64,000 nucleotides of DNA from Planctopirus ephydatiae (GTDB lineage: Bacteria > Planctomycetota > Planctomycetia > Planctomycetales > Planctomycetaceae). The position numbers and the translations under genes were made by a program. The stretch covers positions 1,627,001 through 1,691,000 of the forward strand of contig NZ_CP036299.1 of the NCBI RefSeq assembly GCF_007752345.1, in the 5' to 3' direction. Shown here piece by piece: positions 9,533 to 23,100 of this stretch (positions are counted from its first letter, which is position 1; each line of letters begins with the position of its first letter). The notes under the pieces are model-generated. The model had not been told where the DNA came from. It did not search any database and saw only the letters and a program-made list of their open reading frames with translations.

Positions 9533-10549
9533 TCAAGGAACGATGAAGACTGCACCGGTTGTCGCACCTGCCTGGAAGAGTGCGCCACGCAGACTCCAGG
9601 GAATCAACCGCTTCTCGTAAGGAGCTGGCGAGCCTGGAAGTGGTTCACCCAGAGTGTAAATCGGTTCCCAGGGGAGATCGACGCCCATTTGATAGGGGAG
9701 AATGGGAACTCGACCGAAGAAAGCTGCCGCAGAGACAAACGGCTGGAAGGCTTCCGCCTTCATCCGATCACAATCGGTGGCACAGTAGTCACAAGTTTCG
9801 CGACCCCAACCATGAGTGTAGCCCAGTCGTTCGAGCATGGGTTCTTCAAAATAGAGCGGCAAGTGCCTTGTGGCCGCCGCTTCCCATTCCACTTCCTGCC
9901 ACAACCACGGGCGGCTGATCCCGGTAACCATGACTTGTGTGGGGAGTGTGGACGCCATTTCACGAGCCCGATTGCGGGGGATCTCTCCTGCGGGAAGCGC
10001 TATGGATGCCTTGAGAGAAACAACAGGTCGGTCATTGCCTGCCCAAGGGACGGGAGAGTTCGGATCTTCAGCAGCTGTTGTTCCCGTCGTTTTTCCGGCC
10101 TCTGGAGCTGAAGGCAATGGTGGCTGGATTTGTTGGGCAACAGGCGTATTGACCTGAGTTGATGGAGGAAGCGGAAGAGGCGACTGGGTGGCCGATTGAT
10201 TGCTGACAGGCAGCACTTCGCTGGCCCAATCTTCGAAAGCATCGTCACTGTCGAATGCCGGCGGGAGTTCTCCGGGAATTGAACCCACCGTTTGGGGAGG
10301 AACCAGGAACGACTCTTCGACTGGATCGAAGGGCGGCACTGGCTTGGCATCAGCCTCAGCACCCGAAACAGCATCCCCGGAAATCGCGGCTATCTGTTGG
10401 GCGAAAAGAGGGGCCGAAGTGACCAGTGTGCCGCAGCAAATCAAAGTGAACACCCAGCCCAGGCCCACGGGACGACAAGACAGCGACACGCAGCGAGCAT
10501 GTCGGTCATCCGGTGACGATGGTGAATCTGGAAGATCAATTCGACGCAT
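9533..10549 (-). CDS. Secreted planctomycete protein with LYFEEPMLERLGY motif
   Basis: This 338-residue protein has an N-terminal basic region and the hydrophobic segment LGWVFTLICCGTLVTSAPLFA (about residues 30-50), with a likely cleavage after AQQ. Residues 55-190 are a Pro/Ser/Ala-rich, low-complexity linker. The folded C-terminal third contains LPLYFEEPMLERLGY, a motif I recognise from uncharacterised secreted planctomycete proteins, followed by a Cys cluster (CDYCATDC) that may form disulfides or bind a metal. The C-terminus then runs through Gly/Pro-rich hydrophobic segments (PILPYQMGVDLPW, LPGSPAPYEKR). It may be an envelope structural protein, but the function is unknown. Confidence 0.75.
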   Translation of the reverse strand: MRRIDLPDSPSSPDDRHARCVSLSCRPVGLGWVFTLICCGTLVTSAPLFAQQIAAISGDAVSGAEADAKPVPPFDPVEESFLVPPQTVGSIPGELPPAFDSDDAFEDWASEVLPVSNQSATQSPLPLPPSTQVNTPVAQQIQPPLPSAPEAGKTTGTTAAEDPNSPVPWAGNDRPVVSLKASIALPAGEIPRNRAREMASTLPTQVMVTGISRPWLWQEVEWEAAATRHLPLYFEEPMLERLGYTHGWGRETCDYCATDCDRMKAEAFQPFVSAAAFFGRVPILPYQMGVDLPWEPIYTLGEPLPGSPAPYEKRLIPWSLRGALFQAGATTGAVFIVP

Positions 10550-10827
10550 TGACCAGGGCTCCCTCCGAGCGTCGTCCTCTCGATTTTGCCAGCAGAAAAA
10601 ATGTCAGTGGAAAATCTGTGAGCACATACAGGCGTCTCTCGTCTCTTCGTCGTAAGGTGAGACGGCTCTCAAGGCCAAAATGATCTCTCCATTGAGCTGT
10701 CTCAAAGAAAGTCCACTGTCGGCACCTGTCTTTCCTAAATTACCCAGGTTTTGGCCTTGGTGGTTCTACGCAGGAATATTCTGGCAATCGACAAGTCGTA
10801 AGGTTGGGAGTGGCCAACTCGTCAGTT

Positions 10828-10920
10828 TTACGAGAAGACGGCACAATCCGTGCATTTGAAGGATTTTTTCTCGTACATGCCTACCCATGAGTGCAAAATG
10901 AAACAATTACGAGAAGTCGG
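10828..10920 (+). repeat. Pair of 14-bp direct repeats upstream of the giant gene
   Basis: TTACGAGAAGACGG at 10828-10841 and TTACGAGAAGTCGG at 10907-10920 differ at one base and are 79 bases apart. They lie in the intergenic space of a very large gene and may be operator sites for a regulator. That role is an inference from position and near identity only. Confidence 0.4.
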
Positions 10921-10992
10921 GCGGAATTCTGCCTCAGACTCGTGCATTGTGCGCAAGTGATCGCTTCTGCATATCCAAAACAATTCCTACGA

Positions 10993-11061
10993 CCGGCAAT
11001 GTCGAGTTACCGGCCAACCCCTTCGGGTTTTTCCCTCATGTGGAGTTCGTGCCTCTGAGGG
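10993..11061 (+). promoter_or_regulatory. Hairpin-rich segment of the 5' leader
   Basis: Two consecutive hairpins can form. AACCC (11016-11020) pairs with GGGTT (11025-11029) over a CTTC loop, followed by TTT. CCCTCA (11033-11038) pairs with TGAGGG (11056-11061). The first resembles a weak intrinsic terminator, so attenuation is conceivable. No known riboswitch class was recognised. Confidence 0.3.
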
Positions 11062-11152
11062 AGGGCCGCAATGTGGTTCGATGACCTAGTTTGTATGTGA
11101 TGGGGCCATGACTGAGGACAGGATACGGATTTCCTGCCGTCGCTTGAGGCCC

Positions 11153-11157
11153 GGAGG
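11153..11157 (+). promoter_or_regulatory. Shine-Dalgarno site of the giant gene
   Basis: GGAGG lies 6 bases before the ATG at 11164 and fixes the start of the 7836-residue reading frame. It is one of the clearest ribosome sites in the window. Confidence 0.7.
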
Positions 11158-11163
11158 TTTTTC

Positions 11164-14100
11164 ATGTCAGTGACCCAATGGCTGCAGAATCTTGTGGCCT
11201 CCAAACAACGCAATGTGGCGACCTGTCTGAAGCCAGGCAGTCTGCGCTCGACCCTCCTGCAGGTCGAGCCGCTGGAGGAACGTCGCGTCTTCAGTGTGAC
11301 CCCCGTGCTGAATGGAAGCGTACTGGAGATCACTCTTAATGCCGATGGAGATACCGCCTATCTGCGAACTGACGATCTGAATAACGAGCTAGAGGTATAC
11401 GATCAAACCAACACACTGATTGATTCATTCGATTACAGCACGTTTCATTCGATCAGTTTGATTGGTGATGGGGCGAATAGTGGGGTACAGACAGTTGTCT
11501 TCGACAATTCAACCTCATTGAATCTGGCAGGTGACATCACAACTTTAAGTGATGATATTGAGAACATCAGTATCAATGGTGATATGGATCTGTCAGGGGA
11601 ATTGTCGCTGACTGTCAGCGAGTCAATTTTCGTTGGCGCGAACCGCATCGTATCCGCAGATGACGGGATTTCGCTCCTCGCATTGAGCGGATCGAACACA
11701 ACAGATGTTGATTTGGCTGCCAGTTCGTCACTAACGACACTTGGGAAGATCGAGCTTCAGTCGAATGCCGGTGAGATCCATGCTGGATTTTTGACTGCGG
11801 GCGACCAGATTGAAGTGGTGGCGCAGGATCAGATCACGTTCGCCAGTGACATCGCCTTTACGACGAGCGGAATCGTCAATCTGGCTGTTACATCCACTTT
11901 GGGCGATATTGAACTCAACGGTTCGATTGATGCAGACTCTTCGACGGGTGGGGCTTATCTGTTTAACCTCGGGCCTTCGGGAACGCTGTTCCTGAATGGC
12001 GATATTCACGCGCCGGCTTCTGCGGGACAGATCGCAGTCGATGGGAATCTGACATTCGGAAATGGTTTCGATTTTGACCAGTTCTTTCTCACGGGGAGCG
12101 CGGCGAATGGACCTTATGACACCACGGGAAGTGGTTTTCTCGTTACAGGTGCCAACCGCGTGGTCGATCTGGGGAATGCAGACTTTACGTTTACCCGAGA
12201 GTCAGGCTATCTGGCGGTCGTAGGTGATGAATTTCAGGTAATCACTCTGGCCGACTCCAGCAGCAGTATCACTGGGAATTTCTCCGGCCTTGCCGATGGT
12301 GCAGTGCTGGTCAGCGAAGGGATTCGTTATCAGTACAGTAAGGCTGGTGGCGATGGCAACGATGTCGCACTGACGATCCTCTCACCCACCACTGTCTGGG
12401 TCGATGACGATTTTGCCGCACTCGCCAATGGTGATGATCCTGCTGGCGACGGTGTCATGTTTGGTTACGACAGCTTTGCTGTGGTTCAGCAAGGTGTCAA
12501 TCAGGTGGCCGATACGGGTCTGGTGAACGTTGCCGCCCATGCCACCAGCTATAACGAAGAGGTCGTCGTTACTGGAAAATCTCTTACGCTCCGCGGAGAA
12601 GGTGCCAGCACCACCACCATTTTCGCTTCCACGGGAACAGCCTTCTCAGCCAGCAACGCCGCTGCCATCACTCTCGAAGAGCTGACGCTCTCGGGTGTTG
12701 ACTCACTCGATTTGAGTGCCATTGATGCAACCACACTTCAGAACATCACCACCACTGGCCCGGCAACCATCACAGGCACACAACTGACATTGATCAGCGA
12801 TGGAGTGTCGAATGACGTGTTCAACATTGGTGACGGCGGGATCACGTCGACTGGTTTATTGGCAATCAATCAGCTGAATGCCACTGTCGATACATTGGAA
12901 GTCTTTGCCGGGGATGGCAACGACCAGATCTTTGTGCGGCCCCAATCCGCGACTAGTATTTCCATTGATGGTGGTACTGGAAACGACAAACTGATCGCCG
13001 ATTCGGATCAACTCACCAATTTCGCCAACACGCCGGACGGAATGGTCGCGGGAACGGGTGTGTTAAGTGCAAATTCTCGCATGAATGTGAGCTACGCCAG
13101 TATTGAATCGGTCGTCATTACCGATGTCGAACTGGTGGCTCCGAATCCCGATGACTTGACCGCCGACGAATGGACTGTCAAGCGAAGTGCCGACGGCACT
13201 ATGCTCGAAGTTTGGGTCAATGGCAACCTTGCGTTTGAACAGGAATACGATGGCACAAACAGCCTCACCATCAACGGCTCTGGCGACAACGACACATTGG
13301 TGATTGATCTCTCCAATGGCGACATCGATCTCGCGGGCGGCCTGCATTTCAATGGCGGAAACGGGGACGACGCGATTGAACTCGATGGCAGCCAGACTTT
13401 CACGAAAGTGACCCATACTTTCGTCAGTGAGAGTGACGGTTCGATTGAGGTCATCGGTACGGGAACCACCAGCATCCTTTACACCGGGCTGGAACCAATT
13501 GTCGATAACCTCTCGGCGACCACACGCGAGTTCATCTTCACAGGCAGTGATGAACAGATCACGCTGAGTGACGATCCAGTGGCTGGCTACAACTTCATCG
13601 ATTCCAACCTCGGAGAATCGGTGCAGTTCCTGAATCCGACCGACACGCTGATCATCACCGTGCAGAACGGTACGGACACGTTTACTGCCAGTTCACTGGA
13701 TGCTCTCTTTGAAGCGAATATTTTTGTCACAATGGAGGATGGGGACAGTGCAGGTGGCGATTCACTCTTCTGGGACGCCCACACCACCATTGGCTCAGGT
13801 ACAGTGGCGGGGACGTTTGAGCTGATTGTTGATAGCGGCACAATCGCTGTGAACGCCGGCGTCGACAATACGGCCGGTGGTGGCAGCATTCGGCTCGAAG
13901 CCAGCGACGGCATTACTCAACAGGGAAGTTTAACCACAGCCAGCAATATCACCATTGCCAGCACTGGCGGAACAGTGACGACGGAACTGCTGGAGGCCAA
14001 TGATGCCATCAGCGAGATCACGATCACGGGAACCTCAATCACAATCGAAAGCGATGTGACGTCGGGAAATCTGGTTGATATTACGGCCACAACGGGATCC

Positions 14101-17100
14101 ATCGAACAGACAGGTGGCCTTGTCACGTCGCCAACTTTGGTTCTCGATGCCCAGACAGGAATCTTCGGCACGACGGCGATGGTGGCCCGAGCGATGGAAA
14201 TCACGGCCAGCACAATCACCGCCACGACCAACACCGGCGGCATGCAAGTGGAAAACGCCGCGACGACAGCGACGACTGCGACTCTCACTGCGACAACAGG
14301 CAATATCCTTTTCAACCAGACGGGAGGACAGTCGCTGACGCTGACCAACGTCGCCACCAGCGGCAACGCGAACCTCACGAACGACGCCGCATTGACGTTG
14401 AACTCGGCCCTCATCAGCGGCTCGGGAGAACTCACCCTCGATGGCACCCAAGTCATTTTGGGCGGCAATATCACCGCCTCTGGCCAGGCGATGATCACTG
14501 CTACAGATACGATCACCCAAACCGCCGGGATCGTCACCTCGCCGATCCTTATACTCGACGCCCAGAACGGCATTGGTCTTTCCGCAGACGCAATCGAAAT
14601 CAGTACCAGCGACATCAGCGCTACCACGGCAACGGTAGGCGTCTTTCTGTCCAACGCCTCCAACGCCACGACTGGAGCTGTGACAGCGAGCAATCTGGAG
14701 GCAACGACGAGCGGCAACATCTCGTTCGTGCAGACAGGTGGTCAGAGCCTGACTGTGACGAATGTTTCGACAACCAGCGGCGATGCGACGATTTCGAATG
14801 CGGGAGATCTTTCAGTTGCTGCGGCTTCGATTCTGGGAACGAATGGCCATCTGTCGTTGACGACGACGGCCGGTGGCAATCTCTCGCTGGGAACGGCCAC
14901 GACGGACGGGAATCTGCTGGTGACGAGTGCGGGCTCCTTCACGCAGACTGGAAATACGACGGTCGGCGGCCTGCTCGATGTGGAAGCTGCCGGTGCGATC
15001 GATATTCAGGGAACGCAGGGCGTGACGGGAACCACGTCGATCGTCTCGACGGGCTCGACCCTCCTGCTGGAGGAGACGCTCACCTCTGGGGGAGCCGTCA
15101 CACTCTCCGCGACGGGCGGGGTCACACTCCACGACACGGGAGATGTCACCTCCACCACCGGTGGCATCACGGTGATCGGCAATCTGACCACAGCGGGAAA
15201 TCTCGTCACTGACGACCAGCCGATCGAGGTGCAGGGGAATGTGCTGCTGACGGGCAGTGTGCTGTTCGACAGCGACAGCACGAACACCGGCACCGGGGCC
15301 GATGTGACGGTCACCGGCGATATCGACCTGGCGACGTTCACCCTGACGATCGATGCGGGGCCGGACGGCGATTTCTCGGTGGGGGATGTGACGGGGACGA
15401 CGGGCGATCTGGTGATTGAAGAGGCTCACAGCCTGTCGTTTGGTTCGCTGACGGCCGACACGATCAACATCGGGCCGATCACGGGCAACATCACGATCGG
15501 TCTGGGAGGCCTGACGGCGAACAGTGCCAGCTTCGAGCTGGATGGCGACTTCACCAACGACGGTGCGACGAATGTCACCAATCACCTGCTGGTGCAGGCG
15601 GGTGGCTCGATCGAGTTCGTGGGTGATGTGGACGCCGGTTCTTTGGACTTGGATGCGGGAACGACGATCGACCTGGGGAACGTGACCGTCGATACCACGA
15701 CGGTTCTCAAGAGTGTGGGGACGCTCACTGTCGGCGGTACGCTCAATACGGGCGATACGCTGACTGTGGAATCAACGGCGGGTGATGTCCGGTTCGTGCA
15801 GACCGTGACGGCCGGGGGCGAAGTGCAACTCACCGCCGATCAGGAATTGCGGCTCGACAACCTGTTGACGGTCACCACGGGGGGAGCGTCGCTCACGGGT
15901 ACAACGGTTGTGTTGGACAACGCCACTATCGTGCAACTCAATGGTGCCGGCGACGACCTGTCCATCACCGGGACGCTAACGACAGGTGCGAATCTCTTCA
16001 CGACAAGCGGCGATATCACAGTCACAGGGAACACGACACTCACCGAGGGAATCAATGTCGGCTCGACAGGAGGGAATATCCTCTTCAGCGGCCTCGTCGC
16101 GGGTGCCGGTTTCGACTTGAGCATTGACTCAGCGGCAGGTTCGTTGGAACTGGCCGGTGCGGTGAGCGCGGTGGACGATCTGGTCCTCAAGGGAGCTTCC
16201 GTTACCACGTTGTCGCTGTCAGCGGCGACTTTGGATGGGACGACGACAGCAGGTAACTGGGAGACCACGGGAGACATCACCGTTACAGGGGTCATGGAAC
16301 TGGATGTCACTGGCGGTCTGTCGATCACAGGCAATATCAATGCGGGTAGCCTGCTGGCCGTCGCAACGGGAACATCGCTTTTCACCGGGACCATCGCGAC
16401 CACAACCGGCAATGTCATTGTCGGCAATACCACGAGCGGGGCGATTGACTTCCAGGACGACGTGACGAGTGCCGGCAATGTGACAGTCACTTCTCTGGGG
16501 GCTGTTGACTTCGGAGGCCATCTCTTTGCGAATGGTGTCACAGGTACCATCGAGGTTATCGGAGCGTCGGTCGATTTCGCGGACGATGTGGAAGCCGCGA
16601 CCAGCATTGAGATCACGGCCAACACAGGAGCAATCAACCAGACTGGCGGGACATTCACCACGCTGACGCTGATCTTGGATGCGGGAGCAGGCATCGGCAC
16701 GACCGGCGTGGTCAACACCAGTGCCCGGACAATCACCGCCACAACAAATACCGGCGGCATCAACCTCGCCAACCTCTCCACGGTCACCAATGGAGCCGTG
16801 ACTGCCACCCTCACGGCCACTACCAGCGGCAATATCCAGTTGGTGCAGACGGGTGGCCAAGGCCTCACGATTACGAGCGCTGAAACCAACAACGGCGATA
16901 TCGTGATCTCGAACACGGGGGCGAACCTTACGGTCACCACGGCCGAGGCTTTGGGTGTGGATGGTGACATCACCCTTAGCACCATTACCTCGGGCAACCT
17001 GGAACTGGGGACTGCCGATGCGACGGGCGATTTGAACGTCACCAGCGCGGGCACACTTAATGTCACCGGTAACATTGGTGCGACCAACAGCCCGACTTCG

Positions 17101-20100
17101 ATCACGTTGACGGCAGATGGATTGATTGATGCTGTTGGAACGGTGGAAACTGGTGGCCAACTCCAGGGAACTTCGACTGCGGGCGGCATCACGTTCCAGA
17201 ATCAGATCACCGCGAACAGTCTGAATCTGGATGCCGCCACAAGTATGACTCTTGATGATGTGCTGGTGACGACAAGCAGCTTGCTGAGGGCAGATAGCAA
17301 CATCGAGGTGAACGGCACCTTCGATACGGGATCGCTGGATGCTGTCGCGGGGGGAACGACGACGTTCCAACAGGCAGTCACAGTGACGACCGGGAACGCC
17401 GTCATCGGTGATACAAATAGCGGGACTGTGCAGGCATTGGCCTTGCTCGATGTCAACGGCGATCTGACGATCCTCAGTGCCGATGGAGTGATGCTGGATG
17501 ATGTCGATGTGGGCGGGGTCTTAATCCTCACGGCGGGACTGGATGCGACGGATCACATTATGCTGGGTGGCGACGTGGGTGCGTCGCGAACACCAACGTC
17601 GATCACGCTGACGTCGGGTGGGTTGATCGACTCCACCGGTTCGATGACGACGAGTGGTCTATTGGAGGCAAAGGCAGAGAAGTCGATCGAGATTGATGGC
17701 ACGATCACGGCCGATGCTCTCGATCTCGAAGCGGGCACCACCGGCCTCGACAACATCACACTGGGTGTGGTCGATGTGAATACCACGACCAGTCTCACGA
17801 GTGGTGGCACACTCCAAGTTTTGGGGAATTTCGACACGGGCGATACATCGACGATCACCACGGGAAGTGCGACGTTCTCGGGGACATATCGCTCGGGGAA
17901 TCGTACGGAAGTCACATCGACCGGCGATGTCCTCTTCGACCAGACACTCGATGTCGATGCGGATAGCTTGAAGATCATCGCCGCCGGTACGACCACGTTC
18001 ACTCAGGCCGTCACGGTTGTTGGCAACACGGTCATCGGCGACGCAACGAGCGGGACGGTACAGGCATTGGCCGCGCTGGATGTGAGCGGTGATCTGACGA
18101 TTACAACGGTGGGTGATATCGATCTGGATGGCACGGTGGATGTCGGTGGCAACCTGCTGTTCGACGCGGGGCAGAATGTCAATGTGGCGGGGGCCACGGA
18201 TGTGGTCGGCAATGCGACGGTGACGGTAGATGATGACATCGATTTTGGCAGCACGCTGGATGTGGGCGGGGTCTTAATCCTCACGGCGGGACTGGATGCG
18301 ACGGATCACATTATGCTGGGTGGCGACGTGGGTGCGTCGCGAACACCAACGTCGATCACGCTGACGTCGGGTGGGTTGATCGACTCCACCGGTTCGATGA
18401 CGACGAGTGGTCTATTGGAGGCAAAGGCAGAGAAGTCGATCGAGATTGATGGCACGATCACGGCCGATGCTCTCGATCTCGAAGCGGGCACCACCGGCCT
18501 CGACAACATCACACTGGGTGTGGTCGATGTGAATACCACGACCAGTCTCACGAGTGGTGGCACACTCCAAGTTTTGGGGAATTTCGACACGGGCGATACA
18601 TCGACGATCACCACGGGAAGTGCGACGTTCTCGGGGACATATCGCTCGGGGAATCGTACGGAAGTCACATCGACCGGCGATGTCCTCTTCGACCAGACAC
18701 TCGATGTCGATGCGGATAGCTTGAAGATCATCGCCGCCGGTACGACCACGTTCACTCAGGCCGTCACGGTTGTTGGCAACACGGTCATCGGCGACGCAAC
18801 GAGCGGGACGGTACAGGCATTGGCCGCGCTGGATGTGAGCGGTGATCTGACGATTACAACGGTGGGTGATATCGATCTGGATGGCACGGTGGATGTCGGT
18901 GGCAACCTGCTGTTCGACGCGGGGCAGAATGTCAATGTGGCGGGGGCCACGGATGTGGTCGGCAATGCGACGGTGACGGTAGATGATGACATCGATTTTG
19001 GCAGCACGCTGGATGTGGGCGGGGTCTTAATCCTCACGGCGGGACTGGATGCGACGGATCACATTATGCTGGGTGGCGACGTGGGTGCGTCGCGAACACC
19101 AACGTCGATCACGCTGACGTCGGGTGGGTTGATCGACTCCACCGGTTCGATGACGACGAGTGGTCTATTGGAGGCAAAGGCAGAGAAGTCGATCGAGATT
19201 GATGGCACGATCACGGCCGATGCTCTCGATCTCGAAGCGGGCACCACCGGCCTCGACAACATCACACTGGGTGTGGTCGATGTGAATACCACGACCAGTC
19301 TCACGAGTGGTGGCACACTCCAAGTTTTGGGGAATTTCGACACGGGCGATACATCGACGATCACCACGGGAAGTGCGACGTTCTCGGGGACATATCGCTC
19401 GGGAAATCGTACGGAAGTCACATCGACCGGTGATGTCCTCTTCGAGCAGACGCTCAATGTCGATGGCGGGGGGATGGAACTCTTCGCCAGCGGGACGACA
19501 ACTTTCGATGCCGCAGTGACCATTGTGGGAGACGCTATAATTGGCGATTCCCTCGCCAGCGGCACAGTCCATGCCCAGGGGCCGGTCGATGTGACGGGTT
19601 GGCTCACGATCAACAGCCAGGACAACGTGCTGTTGGATCAAGAAGTCGATGTGGGTGGCGATCTGATTGTCCATGCCGGCACTGATGGGACGGGTGATCT
19701 GCTGATTGGTGGGGATATCGGCGTTACTCGCACACCCACCGGCATCACGCTGACAGCGGGTGACCTGATCGATGTTGCTGGCTCGATCACCACGACGGGG
19801 CTGAGTGGCAACCTGTTCGTGACCAGTGGCACGACCATGACTTTGAGCGGGCCGGTCAATGCTTCGGCGGAAGTACGGCTGGAGAATGGCGGCCTCTTGT
19901 CGATTACCGATCCCGCGGGCATCACGGCGGTTGGCAGGATCATGCAGGCGGGGGCGGGAGATGTCAGCCTGCATGGGAACATCACTTCGACCAGCGGTGA
20001 GGTGAATTTCGCTGAAGATGTCGTCCTGACGAGCGATGTGGTTGTTACTTCTGGTAGCAGCATCACCTTCCAGAAGACAATCAACGGCACAACAGCTGGG

Positions 20101-23100
20101 GCAGAAGATCTGACGCTCGATGCGGCTACGACCGTGACGTTGGGCGGCCTGGTTGGTGGCCTGCCGAGCGGCACGACCCGCCTAGGTGTGTTGACGATTG
20201 ATGGAACGACGGTGACGACCGCAGGCATCACGGCGGCGGCTTTGGATGGTGAGACGACGAGCAACGGCAACTGGGAGACCACGGGGGATGTGGACATCAC
20301 CGGTCTGGCGAAGGTCATGGCAGCGGGCAGCTTCACACTGACAGGGAACCTCACCGCCGCTGAAGTCGAAGCCACTGCGAATGGCGACCTCACGATCACC
20401 GGAACGACCAGCACCTCGGCAGGTGGAGACGTCACGCTCACCACTCTCACCACAGGTAATGTCGAAGTTGGAGCCATCGATGCCGACGGCGATGTGCGAG
20501 TCACGAGTGTGGGGAGCTATACCCAGAACGGGAATGTCGAAGCGGGCGGACTGATTGATATCGAGTCGGATGGTCTTCTGCTCACGGTGGGGACACTGAC
20601 GGCTGGCACCACGCTCGACCTGGAATCAACGAGTGATGCCATTGAGATTCAGCAGGCTGTTTCGGCTGGTGGCAATATCGCACTGATCGGCAACACCGGT
20701 GTGACTCTTGGCGCCGACGGCGATGTGACCGCGACGAATGCGGGGAGCACGATTACTGTCACGGGCGACCTGACCACGGCTGGCGATCTGGTCACCAATA
20801 ATGGGGCCATCCTGATCAACGACGATGTGACGCTGACGGGGAACGCCAAGTTCGACAGCAACTCATCGGACGGCGTGGGTGGCGGGGCAGATATCACCGT
20901 GAGTGGCGCCGGGGGCATTGACCTGGACGCGTTCACGCTCACCATCGACGCCGGGTTTGTGGGCGACTTCTCGACGGATCTCGTCACCGGGACGGCCTTG
21001 AGCGCTTTCGTGATCACGAATGCCCAGGATGCGTCGATCGGCACGGGGAACTTGACGGCGGGGACGGTGACCATTGATCTGGTGGGCGACTTCACCAACA
21101 GCGGCACCGCGACAGTGGATGGCCTCATCGATGTGGATGCTGGTGGGAACATTCTGTTCCAGCAGGCGATCGATGCCGGGAGTGTCGATCTTTCGGCAAA
21201 CGAAGATGTCACGCTGAATGGCGATGTGATCGCCGTCACGAGTGTGAAGATGGTTGCGAATGCGGATGGGACGTTGCCCGGTGGCAATGTGACGACGCAG
21301 GGCATCACCACTTCGGGACTCACTTCGACCATTGAACTGCGGGGCGATGCGGTCGATCTGGGTGGCGACATCGAAGCGGGTGCGTCCGTGCTAGTGGTCG
21401 CTACGAGCGGTGCGATCACGCAACTGTCAGGCACCACAATCACCACGGACGATCTGGGCCTCTTCGCGGCGGGTGCTATTGGCACAGGAGTGCAATTCTT
21501 CCAGACGGATGTGAATCGGTTGGCCGTCCGTTCGACGAGCGGCGATGTGTTCCTGGAGAACGCGGGCGATCTGGAAATCGGCGGAGTGACGTTCGAGAGC
21601 TTCACGGGAGCGTCGGCAGTCAATCTGACCGTCAACGTTGTCGCTGGTGCGCTTAATGTGAGCGGCAACGTCAACACGACCGACGACATCACGTTGGACG
21701 CCACGAGCGGCATCACGATCTCGGGGGATGTCCTTTCCACCAGTGGCACGATCCTTCTCGACGCTGACAGCGATGCCAATGCGAACGGTGTCTTCAACGT
21801 GACAGCCACTGGATCGGTGGCAGCGACAGCCGAAGCGATCCGTATCACGGCGAGCAATGTCACGCTGGACGGTTCGCTCACGGCCAATGGTGCGGGAACC
21901 ACCGGCCCGAACAACGCACCTGTTGGTTTTGTCGAGATCCGCCAATCGACAGCTGCAGCGACGATTGGTCTGGGATCGGCCGCTGGAAACCTTTCGTTGA
22001 CCGCAGCCGAACTGGCCAACATCACCACCAATCAACTGGTTGTCGGGCGGACTGATGGTGGGAGTATCTCGGCCACCGCCGCCGGCGATTTGACGGGCAA
22101 GGTCGGGACGCTGGTGCTGCTGACGAACGGAGATGTGGCGGGGACGGTCGATGGCTCACCTGATGTGGCAGTGGGTCAATTGGCCATTGTCGCCGGTGGG
22201 CAGGTGACGCTCGACTTTGATGTCACCACCTTGGCATTGAGTGCCGGGAACGCGACGACGGGACATGTGCTGCGGGATACGGCGGGGGGCCTGACGATTG
22301 GTTCCATCGCCGAGGCTTTGGGCGGGACGCTGGTCGCTGGTGTGCAGACGGGGACGGGACAAACGACCATCGAGGCGCTGGGCGGGGACACGGTCGACCT
22401 GGTGGTCAACTCGCCGATCATCGCGGGCGGGAGCAGCCTGACGCTGGTGGCCGATGATGATGTGACCGTGAATGCCGATGTGACGCTGGCGACCGGTACG
22501 CTCGTCATCGAAGCAGATGCCGACGGCAATGGCGACGGTGAGATCACGATTGCCAGCGGTGCGGATGTGGCCGTCACTTCGGGACTGGCAACTGACAGCA
22601 TCACACTTTGCGCTGCCGACCTGGATTTGGCGGGGACGGTCGATGCCGGTCTGGGGACGGTCGAGCTGCTCACCAGTACCGCAGCAGGGACATTCGGGCT
22701 GGGTTCGGGAAGTGGTAGCTACGAAGTGACGCAGGCGGAACTGGATCAGATCTCGGCTAACCGGCTGCTGGTCGGCTCGGCCACCAAGACCAACGCGGGG
22801 ATCGAACTGGGGGATGTGAGCTGGAGCGGCGCGGGGAAGGAAGCCCGCCTCACAACGGATGGCGCGATCACACAGGATGCGGGTTCGACGCTTGCCATCA
22901 CCACGCCGACCCTCGTGCTCGATGCGGCGACGGGGATCAATCTGCAGGTGAATGCCGACAGTCTTTCTGCTCGCAATCGCACCAGTGGCGATATTGTGCT
23001 TGTCGATACAGCGGGAGGACTCACTATCGCTGATGACGCGATCGTCGGAGGGCTGGTCAATCAGGTGGCGGGCGGTGCGATCGATCTGCGGGTGGCGGCC

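Larger units (their letters stand above)
10550..11163. other. Long leader/promoter region of the giant surface-protein gene
   Basis: About 610 bases without a credible gene separate the divergent minus-strand secreted protein from the giant plus-strand gene. They hold two direct repeats (10828-10841 and 10907-10920), several short hairpins just upstream of the start, and a good ribosome-binding site at 11153-11157. The promoters of both neighbours should be here; I could not assign -35/-10 boxes with confidence. Confidence 0.5.

Noticed and set aside
11016-11061. Riboswitch in the giant-gene leader
   Set aside because: Two small hairpins can form, but no known riboswitch core could be matched, so only a generic leader-structure note is made.
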